DNA from: Sulfurimonas paralvinellae | Lineage (GTDB): Bacteria > Campylobacterota > Campylobacteria > Campylobacterales > Sulfurimonadaceae | Direction of reading: 5' to 3' | Assembly: GCF_014905135.1 (NCBI RefSeq) | Contig: NZ_CP041406.1 | Span: 1,550,001-1,614,000 of the forward strand | DNA: 64,000 bases | Part shown: in pieces, positions 18,334 to 28,601 of the stretch | Numbering within the stretch: position 1 is the stretch's first letter | Layout: every line of letters starts with the position of its first letter | Program-made: the position numbers and the translations under genes | Notes under the pieces: model-generated | Databases searched by the model: none | What the model was told of the DNA's origin: nothing | What the model saw: only the letters and a program-made list of their open reading frames with translations

Positions 18334-18975
18334 ATGAAAAAAGCAACAAAAAAAGAGATTCAAGAAATTCACAAAAGATTTATTCAAAGATACAGCGATG
18401 CCGTTACCGAATTAAAATACAAAAATGCCTATGAACTTGTCGTGGCAGTTGCACTCTCTGCGCAATGTACAGATAAACGTGTAAACCTTATCACACCGGC
18501 ATTGTTTGAGAAATACTCCTCACCAAAAAAGCTGGCGGAAGCGGATATTGACGATGTTAAAAAACTTATAAACAGTTGTTCGTTTTTTAATAACAAGGCA
18601 AAAAATATTATAGCCATGGCCAAACGTGTCGTAGAGGTCTATAACGGTGAGATACCTATGGATGAAAAAGAGTTGCAGACACTTGCCGGTGTAGGGCAAA
18701 AAACAGCAAATGTCGTGATGATAGAGTACACCGGAGCTAATCTTATGGCCGTTGACACCCATGTATTTCGGGTTTCTCATCGTTTAGGGCTTAGTAATGA
18801 CAAAACAGCCAAAGCGACAGAAGCAACGCTCGTAAAAAAGTTTAAAAACGACCTGCATGCACTCCATCAGGGGATGGTACTTTTCGGACGTTATATCTGC
18901 ACGGCAAAAAATCCAAAATGTGATGAATGTTTTTTAACCGACCTTTGTAAGACAAAAGAGAGTTTCAAGGTTTAG
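18334..18975 (+). CDS. nth: Endonuclease III
   Basis: Base-excision repair glycosylase/AP lyase that removes oxidised pyrimidines. The protein is 213 aa. It has the helix-hairpin-helix LAGVGQKTANVVM with the catalytic lysine in QKTA, the catalytic aspartate in VDTHVFRVSHRLG, and a C-terminal 4Fe-4S loop with Cys spacing C-x6-C-x2-C-x5-C (CTAKNPKCDECFLTDLC). A longer TTG start at 18277 would translate the inverted repeat; the ATG at 18334 gives the family's usual length and N terminus. Confidence 0.96.
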   Translation: MKKATKKEIQEIHKRFIQRYSDAVTELKYKNAYELVVAVALSAQCTDKRVNLITPALFEKYSSPKKLAEADIDDVKKLINSCSFFNNKAKNIIAMAKRVVEVYNGEIPMDEKELQTLAGVGQKTANVVMIEYTGANLMAVDTHVFRVSHRLGLSNDKTAKATEATLVKKFKNDLHALHQGMVLFGRYICTAKNPKCDECFLTDLCKTKESFKV

Positions 18976-19000
18976 GCATAGAATTTGCTTCTTTAGAAAT

Positions 19001-19228
19001 ATGAAAAAAATTTTATTCCTATTGCTGCTTAGCCTGAGCAGTTTTTTTCTCTCAGGCTGTGTAAACAAGCACGGCATTTCGGCAAAATATTACAGTGACT
19101 GCAAAGAGTATTATGACCTGCAGGGCTATTATCACAAAGAGTGCGGGGACGATGATATCGTAACATACAAGCAGATGGGAGACCTCATCAAAAAGAAAAA
19201 ACCCGAACCGACCTCCAATGTATGGTAA
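19001..19228 (+). CDS. Small lipoprotein
   Basis: A 75-aa protein with a lipoprotein signal sequence: MKKILFLLLLSLSSFFL followed by the lipobox LSGC (modified Cys at residue 20). The mature part is about 55 residues with three further cysteines, Tyr-rich and hydrophilic, ending in a Lys/Pro-rich tail. I do not recognise a family. It lies 25 bases after nth on the same strand and ends 1 base from the next, convergent gene. It is probably anchored to the inner or outer membrane. Confidence 0.7.
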   Translation: MKKILFLLLLSLSSFFLSGCVNKHGISAKYYSDCKEYYDLQGYYHKECGDDDIVTYKQMGDLIKKKKPEPTSNVW

Positions 19229-19229
19229 A

Positions 19230-20582
19230 TCAACGCAAAGTTTTTAAATAGAATTTTCCATTTTTCACAGTAAAAACGGCACTTGATATATCTGTTCTTC
19301 TACTTGCTTTTATACTCTTTTGAAAATTGTTCGAAGATGAGTAGAGTTTTCCTCTAGATACTTTTGGATCACCAAAGACCATATGCATTGCCTGTGATGC
19401 CATTGCATCTGCAATACTTCTCACATTCTGTCTCTTTTTCGACAACGATTCTTTTATAAGCAGTGTTGTCAGTGCAGCCACTTTTTGCTCGCCTGTTATT
19501 TTTGTATTGAAGATAATCTTATCATACTCTGTTGATGCGGCTCGTACAGGCATGACAAGTGCAAAATTTTTCGCATGATTCAAAGCAAAATATATGCCTT
19601 CCGTCGCATCTGTATGCTTATTTTGCTTTATGATAGGACCGTCATACAGTCCCGTTTTCTTATTATACGCATACGCTACACTGCAGTTTGAGTTATATCT
19701 GTTCTTTTTTAGCTTTGTACAGAGTACAGGTAAATTGAAATGTATATCTTTATATCTGCTATAGTGCACTTGAAAATATTTTTGATATTTTTTAAAAGGG
19801 TTGGAGGTATAAAACTCTTTTTCCTTAGGCAGTCTCCAGTAATTGACCATCGAATTTGTCTTGAGTTTACTCAGTTTGGCAACGACAACACCTTTTTGGT
19901 TTTTCACGCCGGCTTTATACTCTGTCACTTCATTGTTGGATTTAAAAAGGAAATTTCTGCCGCGATACCTGAAGTATCCGCTGTATATCAATGTATCGAG
20001 TTTTGTTTCATAGATCTTCGGCCATGGCTTGCCCTTTGCAAAAACTGCATCTTTTACAATCATGCGTGGTTTTTTTTGTAAAATATAATCAACATAAGCA
20101 CTCGGCATTGCCCATATAAGTTTACTTTTTTTATCATATACCAAAGAGAAAAGATCATGCTGATTTTTCCACTCTATTTTTGTAACATACTTAAAATAAC
20201 TTGTGTCATATGGATTTTTAATGGTATGCAGGGTTACAGGCAGTACAAAATCTTCTTGAATGACTATCCATTTTTTATATTTTTGATATCCCTGCTTTGT
20301 AACTTCTATAAGATACTTACCTGGTTTTAAAAGAATATTGTCATGATATTTTGGTTTTATGTTGAGTATTCGAACACGAGCACCTTGAGGCGCTTTTACA
20401 TACAATGTATACTGCTGCGTGAGCGTATGTGCTGAAGTTTTGGCACTCTCTTTTGTTTGATTGCTCTCCTTCAGTGCTGTATCCGTGAGAACAACTGGAG
20501 CAGGCTTCTCCTGCATACAGCCCTGTAAAATAAGAACTAATAAAACCAAAGCCGGCAGATATGTAAAGAGTCTCATAAACAT
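19230..20582 (-). CDS. Lipoprotein with PEGA-like and Lcl/DUF1566-like regions
   Basis: A 450-aa predicted lipoprotein (lipobox LQGC, Cys at residue 22). Residues about 59-118 look like a PEGA domain (KAPQGARVRILNIKPKYH, then a KPGKYLIEVTKQGYQKY block), a beta-fold seen in surface proteins. The middle region (LIWAMPSAYVDYI ... YWRLPKEKEFYT) resembles the DUF1566/Lcl C-terminal fold. The C-terminal part has AL-rich and SxxR segments with no assignment. Its exact role is unknown. It ends near the small lipoprotein (convergent) and starts 1 base from the end of cmoA, so it may be transcribed with it. Confidence 0.6.
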   Translation of the reverse strand: MFMRLFTYLPALVLLVLILQGCMQEKPAPVVLTDTALKESNQTKESAKTSAHTLTQQYTLYVKAPQGARVRILNIKPKYHDNILLKPGKYLIEVTKQGYQKYKKWIVIQEDFVLPVTLHTIKNPYDTSYFKYVTKIEWKNQHDLFSLVYDKKSKLIWAMPSAYVDYILQKKPRMIVKDAVFAKGKPWPKIYETKLDTLIYSGYFRYRGRNFLFKSNNEVTEYKAGVKNQKGVVVAKLSKLKTNSMVNYWRLPKEKEFYTSNPFKKYQKYFQVHYSRYKDIHFNLPVLCTKLKKNRYNSNCSVAYAYNKKTGLYDGPIIKQNKHTDATEGIYFALNHAKNFALVMPVRAASTEYDKIIFNTKITGEQKVAALTTLLIKESLSKKRQNVRSIADAMASQAMHMVFGDPKVSRGKLYSSSNNFQKSIKASRRTDISSAVFTVKNGKFYLKTLR

Positions 20583-20583
20583 C

Positions 20584-21300
20584 CTATTTTATAGCAATGA
20601 ACGTTGCAAAGTTTGCCCAGCGGAATATCACTTCACAATGTGAAAATCCTGCATTTTTTGCCATTGTCATATTTTCTTCTTCACTGTAAGGCACAAGCAC
20701 ATTCTCCAACGCCTCACGCTTTTGCATGATCTCATACTCCGAGTATCCCTGCTCTTTTTTAAAATCATAATAACACTCTATCAGATCTTTATTTAATTTT
20801 GAATGATGTGATATCACTTTTTCACTAAAGATAAAGACACCCTCCTCACGCAAAGAGGCAGCGATCTTTTTTAGAAGTTCTTCACGTACAAGTGGTCGAA
20901 CAAACTGCAGTGTATAGTTTGAGATAAAGACATCTGCCTCTTTATAATCGTATTGTAAAATATCAGCTTCTTGAACATCGACATCCGCCCCAAAAGCTTC
21001 TATCTTTCTTGTGGCGCGTGCAAGCATCGCTTTTGAATTGTCAAGCCCTATCAATGTCGCTTTTGCATGCAGATCCCGGTGGATTTCTATAAGCAATGAA
21101 GCTGTCGAGCAGCCAAGATCATACAAATATCCATCCTCACGCAGGTTTTTCAAGGCAAAGAACTTTGTGATCTTCTGACTCTCTTTATAAAAAGGAACAC
21201 TCCGCTCCAACATGTCATCAAAGACCGCGGCGACTTCTTCATCAAATTCAAACTGTTTTTTTATCGGTTTTGTAAATACTTTATCATTTTTGTCATTCAT
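20584..21300 (-). CDS. cmoA: Carboxy-S-adenosyl-L-methionine synthase CmoA
   Basis: SAM-dependent enzyme that makes carboxy-SAM from SAM and prephenate for the cmo5U34 modification of tRNA. The 238-aa sequence has the family N terminus [20 protein letters not shown], the SAM motif [23 protein letters not shown] and SNYTLQFV. Length fits the family (about 240). CmoB is not in this window. The start overlaps a divergent promoter region shared with the 21365 gene. Confidence 0.93.
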   Translation of the reverse strand: MNDKNDKVFTKPIKKQFEFDEEVAAVFDDMLERSVPFYKESQKITKFFALKNLREDGYLYDLGCSTASLLIEIHRDLHAKATLIGLDNSKAMLARATRKIEAFGADVDVQEADILQYDYKEADVFISNYTLQFVRPLVREELLKKIAASLREEGVFIFSEKVISHHSKLNKDLIECYYDFKKEQGYSEYEIMQKREALENVLVPYSEEENMTMAKNAGFSHCEVIFRWANFATFIAIK

Positions 21301-21326
21301 CGTATGCTATTTTATCGAAAATTGTC

Positions 21327-21332
21327 TATAAT
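21327..21332 (+). promoter_or_regulatory. -10 box of the 21365 gene
   Basis: TATAAT lies 32 bases before the ATG at 21365, with an AGAAGAAGG ribosome-binding site between them. Confidence 0.55.
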
Positions 21333-21364
21333 TAAAAAAGAATAATATTAGAAGAAGGTTTTTT

Positions 21365-21727
21365 ATGGAAATAAGCACATCAACATGGATGATGACAGCC
21401 TTTATTGCAGGGATGATTGTAAGTATATGGAAAATGTACCCTTTTTTAGTCAATCGGACACTTGAAGATGATGATACGGGAGAAGATGCCCACAATTATC
21501 TCATTGAACTTATGCAAAAAGTTTTAAAAGAAGAGGAAACGGCACCTGACGCGAAAACTCTTCATGAAAAGATGACGGCACATGCGGATTTTGATAAAGA
21601 GAGATTTTGGAGATTTAATCTCAACAAACTCAATCAGCTGCTTTTCACGCACTATGCACAACACCCGCACTTGAGTTCTATTGAGGATATTCACCAGGAA
21701 GTGAACAAAGAGACTAAGAAAAATTAG
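21365..21727 (+). CDS. Hypothetical membrane-anchored small protein
   Basis: A 120-aa protein with one N-terminal hydrophobic segment (residues about 8-28), then a hydrophilic, acidic and helix-rich C-terminal part. I do not recognise a family. A clear promoter (TATAAT) and ribosome-binding site (GAAGG, 6 bases before the ATG) support it as real. It runs divergently from cmoA and ends 3 bases into fbaA, which is on the other strand. Confidence 0.65.
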   Translation: MEISTSTWMMTAFIAGMIVSIWKMYPFLVNRTLEDDDTGEDAHNYLIELMQKVLKEEETAPDAKTLHEKMTAHADFDKERFWRFNLNKLNQLLFTHYAQHPHLSSIEDIHQEVNKETKKN

Positions 21728-22803
21728 TTTCTATTTAATGCATTTAAGTCTTTATAAGCCTGCAGTACACGCTCTACTAAAGACTCTTGCCCTGCTCGGA
21801 GCCATTTTCTAGGGTCATAATATTTTTTGTTCGGCTTATCATCACCTTCAGGGTTGCCGATCTGTCCTTGAAGATAGTCATGGTATTTTTCAACATAGTT
21901 CTTCACACCTGACCATGTAGCCCACTGTGTATCTGTATCGATGTTCATTTTGATGACACCGTAAGAGATTGCTTCAGAAATTTCTGAAGGCAGTGAACCA
22001 GAACCACCATGGAAAACAAAGTTTACAGGTTTTTCAGCTGTGCCGAACTTCTCTTGGATGTATTTTTGTGAGTTATCCAAGATCTTTGGCGTGAGCTGCA
22101 CATTTCCTGGTTTGTAAACACCATGGACATTTCCAAATGACGCAGCGATGGTAAAGTGTGGTGATACTTCTCTGAGTTCTTTATAAGCAAGAGCGACTTC
22201 TTCTGGCTGCGTGTATAAGAGAGCATTGTCAATGTTCGTATTGTCAACACCATCCTCTTCTCCACCTGTACAGCCAAGTTCTATCTCGATGCTCATACCT
22301 ATCTTGCTCATTCGCTCCAGATATGCTTTAGAGATACCTATGTTCTCTTCTAACGGCTCTTCAGAGAGATCGAGCATATGTGAAGAAAAGAGTGGTTTAC
22401 CTTGTGTTTTATAATAAGATTCGCCTGCTTCTAAAAGTGCATTGATCCATGGCAGTAATTTCTTTGCAGCATGGTCTGTATGCAGAATAACCGGAACACC
22501 ATAAGCTTCGGCCATCATATGCGTGTGAATAGCACCTGCTACCGCACCTGTGATCGCTGCTTTTTCATTTTCATTGCTTAACCCTTTGCCTGCATAAAAA
22601 GATGCACCGCCGTTACTAAACTGAATGATAACAGGAGAGTTTGCTTTGGCCGCAGCTTCCAAAACACCGTTTAAAGAGTCACTGTTGACAACATTCACAG
22701 CAGGTATGGCAAAACCCTCTTTTTTTGCATGATCATAAACTTTTTGAACATCTTCGCCAAAAAGAACTCCGGGTTTTACAATATCTAAAATGCCTTTGCT
22801 CAT
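21724..22803 (-). CDS. fbaA: Class II fructose-bisphosphate aldolase
   Basis: Zinc-dependent aldolase that cleaves or forms fructose-1,6-bisphosphate in glycolysis and gluconeogenesis. The protein is 359 aa, a class IIA length. It has the zinc/catalytic region VILHTDHAAKKLLPW (with the catalytic Asp and zinc His), the loop SFGNVHGVYKPG with another zinc His, and FVFHGGSGS plus NIDTDTQWA, which bind the substrate phosphates. A GGGAAG site precedes the ATG. It stands alone. Confidence 0.96.
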   Translation of the reverse strand: MSKGILDIVKPGVLFGEDVQKVYDHAKKEGFAIPAVNVVNSDSLNGVLEAAAKANSPVIIQFSNGGASFYAGKGLSNENEKAAITGAVAGAIHTHMMAEAYGVPVILHTDHAAKKLLPWINALLEAGESYYKTQGKPLFSSHMLDLSEEPLEENIGISKAYLERMSKIGMSIEIELGCTGGEEDGVDNTNIDNALLYTQPEEVALAYKELREVSPHFTIAASFGNVHGVYKPGNVQLTPKILDNSQKYIQEKFGTAEKPVNFVFHGGSGSLPSEISEAISYGVIKMNIDTDTQWATWSGVKNYVEKYHDYLQGQIGNPEGDDKPNKKYYDPRKWLRAGQESLVERVLQAYKDLNALNRN

Positions 22804-22898
22804 AATACTTCCCTAAAAAAATTAATTTCAACCCGGATTATAATATATACTACATTTAAAACAACTTTATGTTAGAATGAAGTCAAAAAGAAACCATA

Positions 22899-23534
22899 AT
22901 GCCTTTATATAGAGAAATCACAACAGATATTGTTCTCATAGATATTATTGATTTTTCCAAGCTCGATGCAAAGCAGCAGCTTGAGATCATCTCTTTTTTA
23001 ACCCGAAGCTACCGTAAGGTGATAGAGAAGATGCTTTCTCACTCCGAGATAGTTCTCGAGAGTTTCATTATGGGCTTCATTCCAACCGGAGACGGTTTTT
23101 ACTGTATTTTAAGTCCAAAGTATAAAGGATACGGTGTTATTCTGGGACTTAGTTTCAACCATTTTTCAGACCAAATAGCCAAGATGTTTCCCTATTTTCA
23201 TGGTATACGCATCGCTGTCCATACCGGAGGCGTCAACCAGTTTCGGGACATTTTAGGACACAAGAATTTCATAGGTGACGGACTCAACGACTGTGCACGC
23301 TATCTTGAGCTCAAAGACTTTACCATCTCTACGGTCATGGTCTCCGACACTGCCTATGAAAACTTTAAAAGCTTCCTTTCAAAGAGAGAAGATTACAAAG
23401 AGCTTTTACAAAGAAGAGAGTTTAAACGCTCTGATGCCTACATATTTCAAGACAAGCATCATATAACAAAACGGGGTTATTTAGTCTGGATGAGAAAATC
23501 GGGTATAATTACTCCTCCAAAATATAAACTTTAA
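22899..23534 (+). CDS. Class III nucleotidyl cyclase-like domain protein
   Basis: A 211-aa soluble protein that resembles the class III adenylate/guanylate cyclase homology domain. The two metal-binding aspartates are plausible at D15 (LIDIIDFSKL) and D65 (IPTGDGFYC). The GDGLNDCARYLEL segment matches the Asn...Arg transition-state motif (VNxAAR in typical cyclases), and IRIAVHTGG is the usual strand before it. The substrate-recognition lysine is not obvious at its usual place, so activity and base preference are uncertain; a degenerate, regulatory role is possible. It is followed 15 bases later by the coiled-coil gene and then the FapA gene, a likely operon. Confidence 0.65.
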   Translation: MPLYREITTDIVLIDIIDFSKLDAKQQLEIISFLTRSYRKVIEKMLSHSEIVLESFIMGFIPTGDGFYCILSPKYKGYGVILGLSFNHFSDQIAKMFPYFHGIRIAVHTGGVNQFRDILGHKNFIGDGLNDCARYLELKDFTISTVMVSDTAYENFKSFLSKREDYKELLQRREFKRSDAYIFQDKHHITKRGYLVWMRKSGIITPPKYKL

Positions 23535-23549
23535 AACAGAGGGCAGACC

Positions 23550-24266
23550 ATGCGATTGACCTTAGACGAATATTCAAAACATTTTAAAATGTCCAAAGAG
23601 ATGATTAACTCCAAACTGCGTGCAAAAAAACTCAACTACATCATTGAAGACGGTATTACTTACATTATTGTCACCCGCAGCTCATTAGAACCCCAAAAAC
23701 GTGAAGAGATCCACAAAGAAAAAAAGCAGACCATACAATCGCAAAAAGAAGAGACACAAAAAAAGAACGAGGAAAGAAAAATGCCGCAAAAACCTAAAAC
23801 AACCGTTGCAATGGTACTTTCTCTTTATCAAAAAGAGAATCAACACCTCAAAGAAAAAATAGTACAGCTAGAAGCCAAGATAGACAAACTCATTGACGAC
23901 AAGGAACAGATGCTGCGTGATGAGATGAACAAAATTGAGCAGGTATATTCTCAAAAAGATGAGCAGCTCAAAAATATTTTAGAGTTGATGAACACGCAAC
24001 TGCTCACGCAAAAGTCGCAAACTATCCATGATGTTGAAACCGTTAGTGCTGATGTTGCGATCAAGAAAGAAAAAAATAAAAAAGAAGATGAAATTGTAGA
24101 ACTCAAAGAATATCTCAAAACACTTGATCTTGAACCCTACCAAAGAAAGATCATCAAAAAAAGATTTTTGGCAGTATATGACAAAGACGTTCGTGTTATC
24201 AAACAAAACGGCAAACTCTATCTGAACTTTTCAAAATACGATTACAGCGACCTTTTAGAGTATTAG
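23550..24266 (+). CDS. Coiled-coil protein with N-terminal HTH-like segment
   Basis: A 238-aa protein. Residues 1-50 look like a small helix-turn-helix/wing (MRLTLDEYSKHFKMSKEMI, then a beta pair YIIEDGITYIIV). Residues about 55-160 are Lys/Glu/Gln-rich coiled coil, and the C-terminal 60 residues are a compact region ending in NFSKYDYSDLLEY. I do not recognise a family. It sits between the cyclase-like gene and the FapA gene with gaps of 15 and 12 bases. A DNA-binding or scaffold role is inference. Confidence 0.6.
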   Translation: MRLTLDEYSKHFKMSKEMINSKLRAKKLNYIIEDGITYIIVTRSSLEPQKREEIHKEKKQTIQSQKEETQKKNEERKMPQKPKTTVAMVLSLYQKENQHLKEKIVQLEAKIDKLIDDKEQMLRDEMNKIEQVYSQKDEQLKNILELMNTQLLTQKSQTIHDVETVSADVAIKKEKNKKEDEIVELKEYLKTLDLEPYQRKIIKKRFLAVYDKDVRVIKQNGKLYLNFSKYDYSDLLEY

Positions 24267-24278
24267 GAGTTATCAAGA

Positions 24279-25946
24279 GTGGCAACAAAAGAGCTTATAA
24301 AAACAAAACATATCAAAGATGCTCTTCAACGCTATGCGACAGATAATCTCATTCCACTCTCCGAATGTGATTTTACAATCAATAAAGTGGATACACTGGT
24401 TAAAAATGCAAGGAACCATGAGTTTGAGCACTATACAAAAGAGCGTCTAGAAGAATATCTCAACCCCGAAACAATTCTCAATGAGCATGTTGAATTTACG
24501 CAGATATACACCATCACTGCCATGCAAAAAGATACTCAGGAGATGGATCTTCTCTACACAATCGATTACGGAAGATATGCGACACATCCAACACTCATTC
24601 TCTCGCCGAAATCAAAAATACCCTATAAACGATATGCGCCTTCTGATACACTTAAACTGCTTTATAGAGAACTTAACAAGATAAAAGCCGCTAACGAGAT
24701 TCTTATTGGCATCTTTGATGAAACTATGAAAACGACACTGAAGAAATTTGTAAAGTACCTCTATGCAGGAAAGTTTACAAAAAAAGTAAAAATTTCTCTT
24801 TTTGAAGGCATTGAACCTGTTGTTGCACGCCAAAGCCGTGTTATTTTCTGGTTCAAGGAAAAAGAAAAAGAAGGCATGGTTATAGAAGTCGATAAAGATG
24901 AGATACTAATAGAATACAAAAAACCGATCTATGGACATAATGGGTTCAATGCACACGGAAAATATATTGACACACTTTATGCACAGAACAATGATGATGT
25001 AAACATAGAGATAGATCCAAAATCTGTACGCATTGAGGAAGATAATAACTCGAAACGCTACATCAGTATAAACAAAGGCTATGTTCATTATGACGGTGTC
25101 AAACTCTCGGTAGACAACCGACTGAGACTTCATGAGATATCACGCAATAAACATATTATAGATTCTCATGATGAAGATAATAACATCGATGTCATTGTTG
25201 CGCAGCATGACGTCACAAAAGATTCCGTTGGCGAAGGTGTAGAACTTGTTTCTGAATGTATTGCCGTTGAAGGGTTTGTCGGTGCCGGATCCACGCTCGA
25301 AGCGATGCAGCTTGAGATCAAAGGAGCTACGCATCAGGACTCCAAACAATTCGCAAAGTTTGCCAAGATAAATCGCCATAAAGGAACGCTGCGTTGTCAT
25401 GAAGCTGAAATAGGACTGCTTGAAGGCGGTACTGTACATGCAACGAAAGTAAAGGTAGAATCTTCTCTCGGTGGGCAGATTTATGCACAGGATGTTGTCA
25501 TAGGACATACAAAGAACAACCTCAAGGTCTATGCATCAAACTCGATCACCGTACGACTTGTCAGCGGAGAGGACAATCTTTTTCAAATAAACTACAGAGA
25601 TATTCCAATTCTCGATGCAAAGATACAATTCATTCAAGAAGAACTCGAAGATCTTAAATACAGAGTCGATCAGGCAAAACGCTTTCAACCGCAGGAAGTG
25701 AAACTCTTAGAAGATGAGATAGCTTCACTAAAGATTGAAGAGAAAAAGATCGTTGAGTCCTACAAAACAGCCACAATTACAGTTGAACAGCCATTTAGAG
25801 GTTTAAACTCCATAGTTTTCACAATAGATAAAGACCATGAGATTCACTACAAAACTGATGCAAAAGCCTACCTTCCATTTCATTTGAAAATAGATGACGG
25901 CACCATAACATTGCTTCCTCCTGCCATTTCTCTTACAATTGAATGA
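24279..25946 (+). CDS. FapA/DUF342 family polymer-forming-like protein
   Basis: A 555-aa cytosolic protein of the FapA (DUF342) family. The N-terminal region holds two mixed folds; the central part (about 270-450) is a right-handed beta-helix with repeated short strands (VAQHDVTKDSVGEGVELVS, then blocks of V/I-x-G turns); a coiled coil follows (about 460-510), and a small C-terminal domain ends the protein. The start is GTG at 24279, with AGGAG nine bases before it. In other bacteria DUF342 proteins link to polysaccharide, flagellar placement or cell-envelope functions, but none can be assigned here. Last gene of the cyclase-like/coiled-coil/FapA unit, convergent with the chemoreceptor. Confidence 0.75.
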   Translation: MATKELIKTKHIKDALQRYATDNLIPLSECDFTINKVDTLVKNARNHEFEHYTKERLEEYLNPETILNEHVEFTQIYTITAMQKDTQEMDLLYTIDYGRYATHPTLILSPKSKIPYKRYAPSDTLKLLYRELNKIKAANEILIGIFDETMKTTLKKFVKYLYAGKFTKKVKISLFEGIEPVVARQSRVIFWFKEKEKEGMVIEVDKDEILIEYKKPIYGHNGFNAHGKYIDTLYAQNNDDVNIEIDPKSVRIEEDNNSKRYISINKGYVHYDGVKLSVDNRLRLHEISRNKHIIDSHDEDNNIDVIVAQHDVTKDSVGEGVELVSECIAVEGFVGAGSTLEAMQLEIKGATHQDSKQFAKFAKINRHKGTLRCHEAEIGLLEGGTVHATKVKVESSLGGQIYAQDVVIGHTKNNLKVYASNSITVRLVSGEDNLFQINYRDIPILDAKIQFIQEELEDLKYRVDQAKRFQPQEVKLLEDEIASLKIEEKKIVESYKTATITVEQPFRGLNSIVFTIDKDHEIHYKTDAKAYLPFHLKIDDGTITLLPPAISLTIE

Positions 25947-25962
25947 AGTTTAACAATTAAGT

Positions 25963-28203
25963 CTATTTATGATGGATCTTTGCTTTTTCAGAGACCATCT
26001 CATCAAGTTTAGAAAAGAGCAGATAACTTTGAGCTTCCATATCTTTAAAGTTAGCTACGATCTCATCTTCATGCTCCAGTCGTGTATCGACAGGTTTCAA
26101 AAAGTCAAGGTTGTGATAAACATCATCATGGACATGTTTATGCGGCTCTTCCATCTCTTTAAAAGCTTTGGTAGTGCCAAAACGCTCTTTCCCTGTGGTG
26201 GTATACCATTTGCCAAGACGACATTCGGTATGACGTGTAAATTCTTTTTGCGTATCAACATTTACAATAGTATTGTAAGCATCAGATTTAAAGATGATAT
26301 GATCAATTTTTGCCAAAACTACAAAAACTCTGTTCTCCATATCTTCAACGACATCTGCCATCAGTCCTGCATCATCATTAAGCTCAGACATGGTTGCATT
26401 AAAAGCTTCTACGGAATCTGAAGACTCTTCTGCCAACAGCGTCATAGCTTCTGATTTATCTAAAACGGTACTTGCTTCTTGCTTCATGGAGTTGATAGAG
26501 ATAGTGATCTCGCTTGTCGCTTTTTGCGTTCTCTCGGCAAGTTTTCTAACCTCATCGGCAACAACGGCAAAACCACGTCCGTGTTCACCTGCACGAGCTG
26601 CTTCAATGGCTGCATTGAGTGCCAATAGATTTGTCTGCTCTGCAATATCTTTAATGAGATCAACAACAGAAGTGATCTCATTTGTTTTTTCATTCAAATC
26701 TTCTATGGAAACATTACTGTCATTTATATGTTCAACCAGACTTTGAAGTTTAGATAAGATAGCTTCTACCTGCTGCATACTTTCAGAGGATTGGGAACTT
26801 GTTTTTTGGGTATTTCTATGGACATCACCCAGCTCATCGATAACATTGGCTATTTCACCTTGGATAAGTTTAAGACCATCGCCAACATTATTGATGCTAA
26901 GAACAGAGCTGTTAAAAGAGATGACCTTTTGCTTCTCATTAGCATCTTTCATCGCATCAATACCACTTTTAACCATATGTATGGCTTCAGAAAAATCTCC
27001 ACTTAATCCCTCATCCTTAAGTTCATAACTAAAATCACCTGCTGATGCTTTGTGTACCGAAGTATTAATTCGTTCTGTTAAAGTTTTCATAATAGTTACA
27101 AGTGATTGTAAAAGTACGGTAATCTCATCCATCTCATTACGAACTGTTTTTCTGCGATTAACAACAACGTTTAAGTCACCCTCCGTTACTTTTGTAATTA
27201 ACATTTTAAATCTATCAATAGCTCCGGTAATACCCTTTGTCACACTCAAAGAGATATAGATGACAAAACCAAGAATAAACAAAGAGGATATGATTAAAAA
27301 TAACATTTTTCTTAATGCTCCGGAAGCTTTTGATGCAGCCAAATTATTAATATCCTTAGATATCTCATCTTCCAACCATTTTAATTTATTTATTTTTTTA
27401 GTTATTGTTTTAAACCAATAAATTGGATCGATTCCAAATTCGCTCTCCTTGGAAAAAGCGAGCTGTCTTATTTTTTCAACTTCTGCAAAAGAAGGGTCTG
27501 AAGAAGCTTTTTTATATAAATCATTTATATGTTTTGTAGAGACATGTAAAAAAAGATTGAGAAGCGTCTTTTGCTGACTTACCAAAGATGCAAATTTAGC
27601 AGATGTGGCTCTGTTAAATCTATCTTTGGCAAATACCGCTGACAATACAGCTCTTTCAATGCCGGCACGCTCTTTTGCTGAGATAAAAAGAACGAGAGAG
27701 TTGAAATCATTACGAACTTCTCTGTCCTTTGGCTCAATAGAAAATTCAGAGATAGTATCTATAATTTTTTTATTTAAGCCTGTATAAAAAGAGACAGCAC
27801 CACTCACAGGAATACTAAGACTGTTTACTTTTGTACGCATAGATGCAATCGCGTCAAAATCTATCTCACGTTTGACATACTCTGAGTAGCTATTTTTATG
27901 GGTATTGTAAAATTTTTTCAGCGCTGCAATTTTGATATCGGTAGTTTGTTGTTGTTGCGGCAAAATATCAGAAAACTTTTTACCCTTAGACCCTAAAAAT
28001 CCCGCACTGGCACCACGCTCTTTTTGTAACTCATGCAAAACTGCACTCATTTTTACAGAGAGTGCTACTATCGATTTTGTTCTCTTCTGATCTGAATACT
28101 CATTCCACGATTCATAAGAGAGAACACTTGCATAAGCCAATATAACAGCCAGTACACTCAAACTAAGAACTATTAATCTTTGCCGTATAGTTAAATTCCT
28201 CAT
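25963..28203 (-). CDS. Methyl-accepting chemotaxis protein with NIT sensor and CZB domains
   Basis: Transmembrane chemoreceptor of 746 aa. Order: TM1 (about 10-28), a periplasmic NIT-type helical sensor (about 45-290, with [16 protein letters not shown]), TM2 (about 298-320), HAMP, and the cytoplasmic signalling hairpin with [20 protein letters not shown]. The C terminus (about 655-740) is a CZB zinc-binding domain with [10 protein letters not shown] and a later His-rich [17 protein letters not shown] domains are linked to nitrate/nitrite sensing, CZB domains to zinc or hypochlorite sensing. No CheR/B/A gene is adjacent. Its own TATAAT and AAAGGTGA lie just before the ATG. Confidence 0.92.
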   Translation of the reverse strand: MRNLTIRQRLIVLSLSVLAVILAYASVLSYESWNEYSDQKRTKSIVALSVKMSAVLHELQKERGASAGFLGSKGKKFSDILPQQQQTTDIKIAALKKFYNTHKNSYSEYVKREIDFDAIASMRTKVNSLSIPVSGAVSFYTGLNKKIIDTISEFSIEPKDREVRNDFNSLVLFISAKERAGIERAVLSAVFAKDRFNRATSAKFASLVSQQKTLLNLFLHVSTKHINDLYKKASSDPSFAEVEKIRQLAFSKESEFGIDPIYWFKTITKKINKLKWLEDEISKDINNLAASKASGALRKMLFLIISSLFILGFVIYISLSVTKGITGAIDRFKMLITKVTEGDLNVVVNRRKTVRNEMDEITVLLQSLVTIMKTLTERINTSVHKASAGDFSYELKDEGLSGDFSEAIHMVKSGIDAMKDANEKQKVISFNSSVLSINNVGDGLKLIQGEIANVIDELGDVHRNTQKTSSQSSESMQQVEAILSKLQSLVEHINDSNVSIEDLNEKTNEITSVVDLIKDIAEQTNLLALNAAIEAARAGEHGRGFAVVADEVRKLAERTQKATSEITISINSMKQEASTVLDKSEAMTLLAEESSDSVEAFNATMSELNDDAGLMADVVEDMENRVFVVLAKIDHIIFKSDAYNTIVNVDTQKEFTRHTECRLGKWYTTTGKERFGTTKAFKEMEEPHKHVHDDVYHNLDFLKPVDTRLEHEDEIVANFKDMEAQSYLLFSKLDEMVSEKAKIHHK

Positions 28204-28220
28204 GTTTTCACCTTTATAGA

Positions 28221-28226
28221 ATTATA
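28221..28226 (-). promoter_or_regulatory. -10 box of the chemoreceptor gene
   Basis: TATAAT on the minus strand lies 17 bases before the ATG at 28203. The ribosome-binding site AAAGGTGA lies between. Confidence 0.5.
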
Positions 28227-28589
28227 AAATTTCAATTTGAAGTTCAATTATTAAAAAATATCTTATCTGCTTCCAGCTTAAATCGCACTAACACTCAGAA
28301 GAGACTTAAATGAAGCCTCTGAATAAAGTCACTTTCGTTACTCTGCATTTTAAAAGTTACGTGTTTTATATAATCCTACCTATCTTAAATATATATAGCT
28401 CATAAACCATTTAATAACTACAAATAGTCTTTCAAACTTTATTAAAAATTATACGTTATTTCGTGTATAATATTCGTAATAACATATCTATTATTGTATT
28501 TATCGAATATAATATTCTATTTTCATACAATTAAATACATTATTTGATATATTTTTAATAATAAAATGTATATTTAAGTATTAAAACCG

Positions 28590-28595
28590 TATACT
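28590..28595 (+). promoter_or_regulatory. -10-like TATACT directly before the HTH gene
   Basis: TATACT ends 6 bases before the ATG at 28602 and no ribosome-binding site is visible. Transcription would start at about the ATG, suggesting a leaderless message. Confidence 0.4.
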
Positions 28596-28601
28596 TTTCG
28601 A

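Larger units (their letters stand above)
28204..28601. other. AT-rich intergenic region, no gene
   Basis: About 400 bases between the divergent chemoreceptor and small HTH gene. It is extremely AT-rich from about 28430 onward. It contains an inverted AATATTCG ... CGAATATAATATT arrangement at about 28463-28516, which could be an operator for the HTH protein. No coding frame or structured RNA is evident. Confidence 0.5.
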
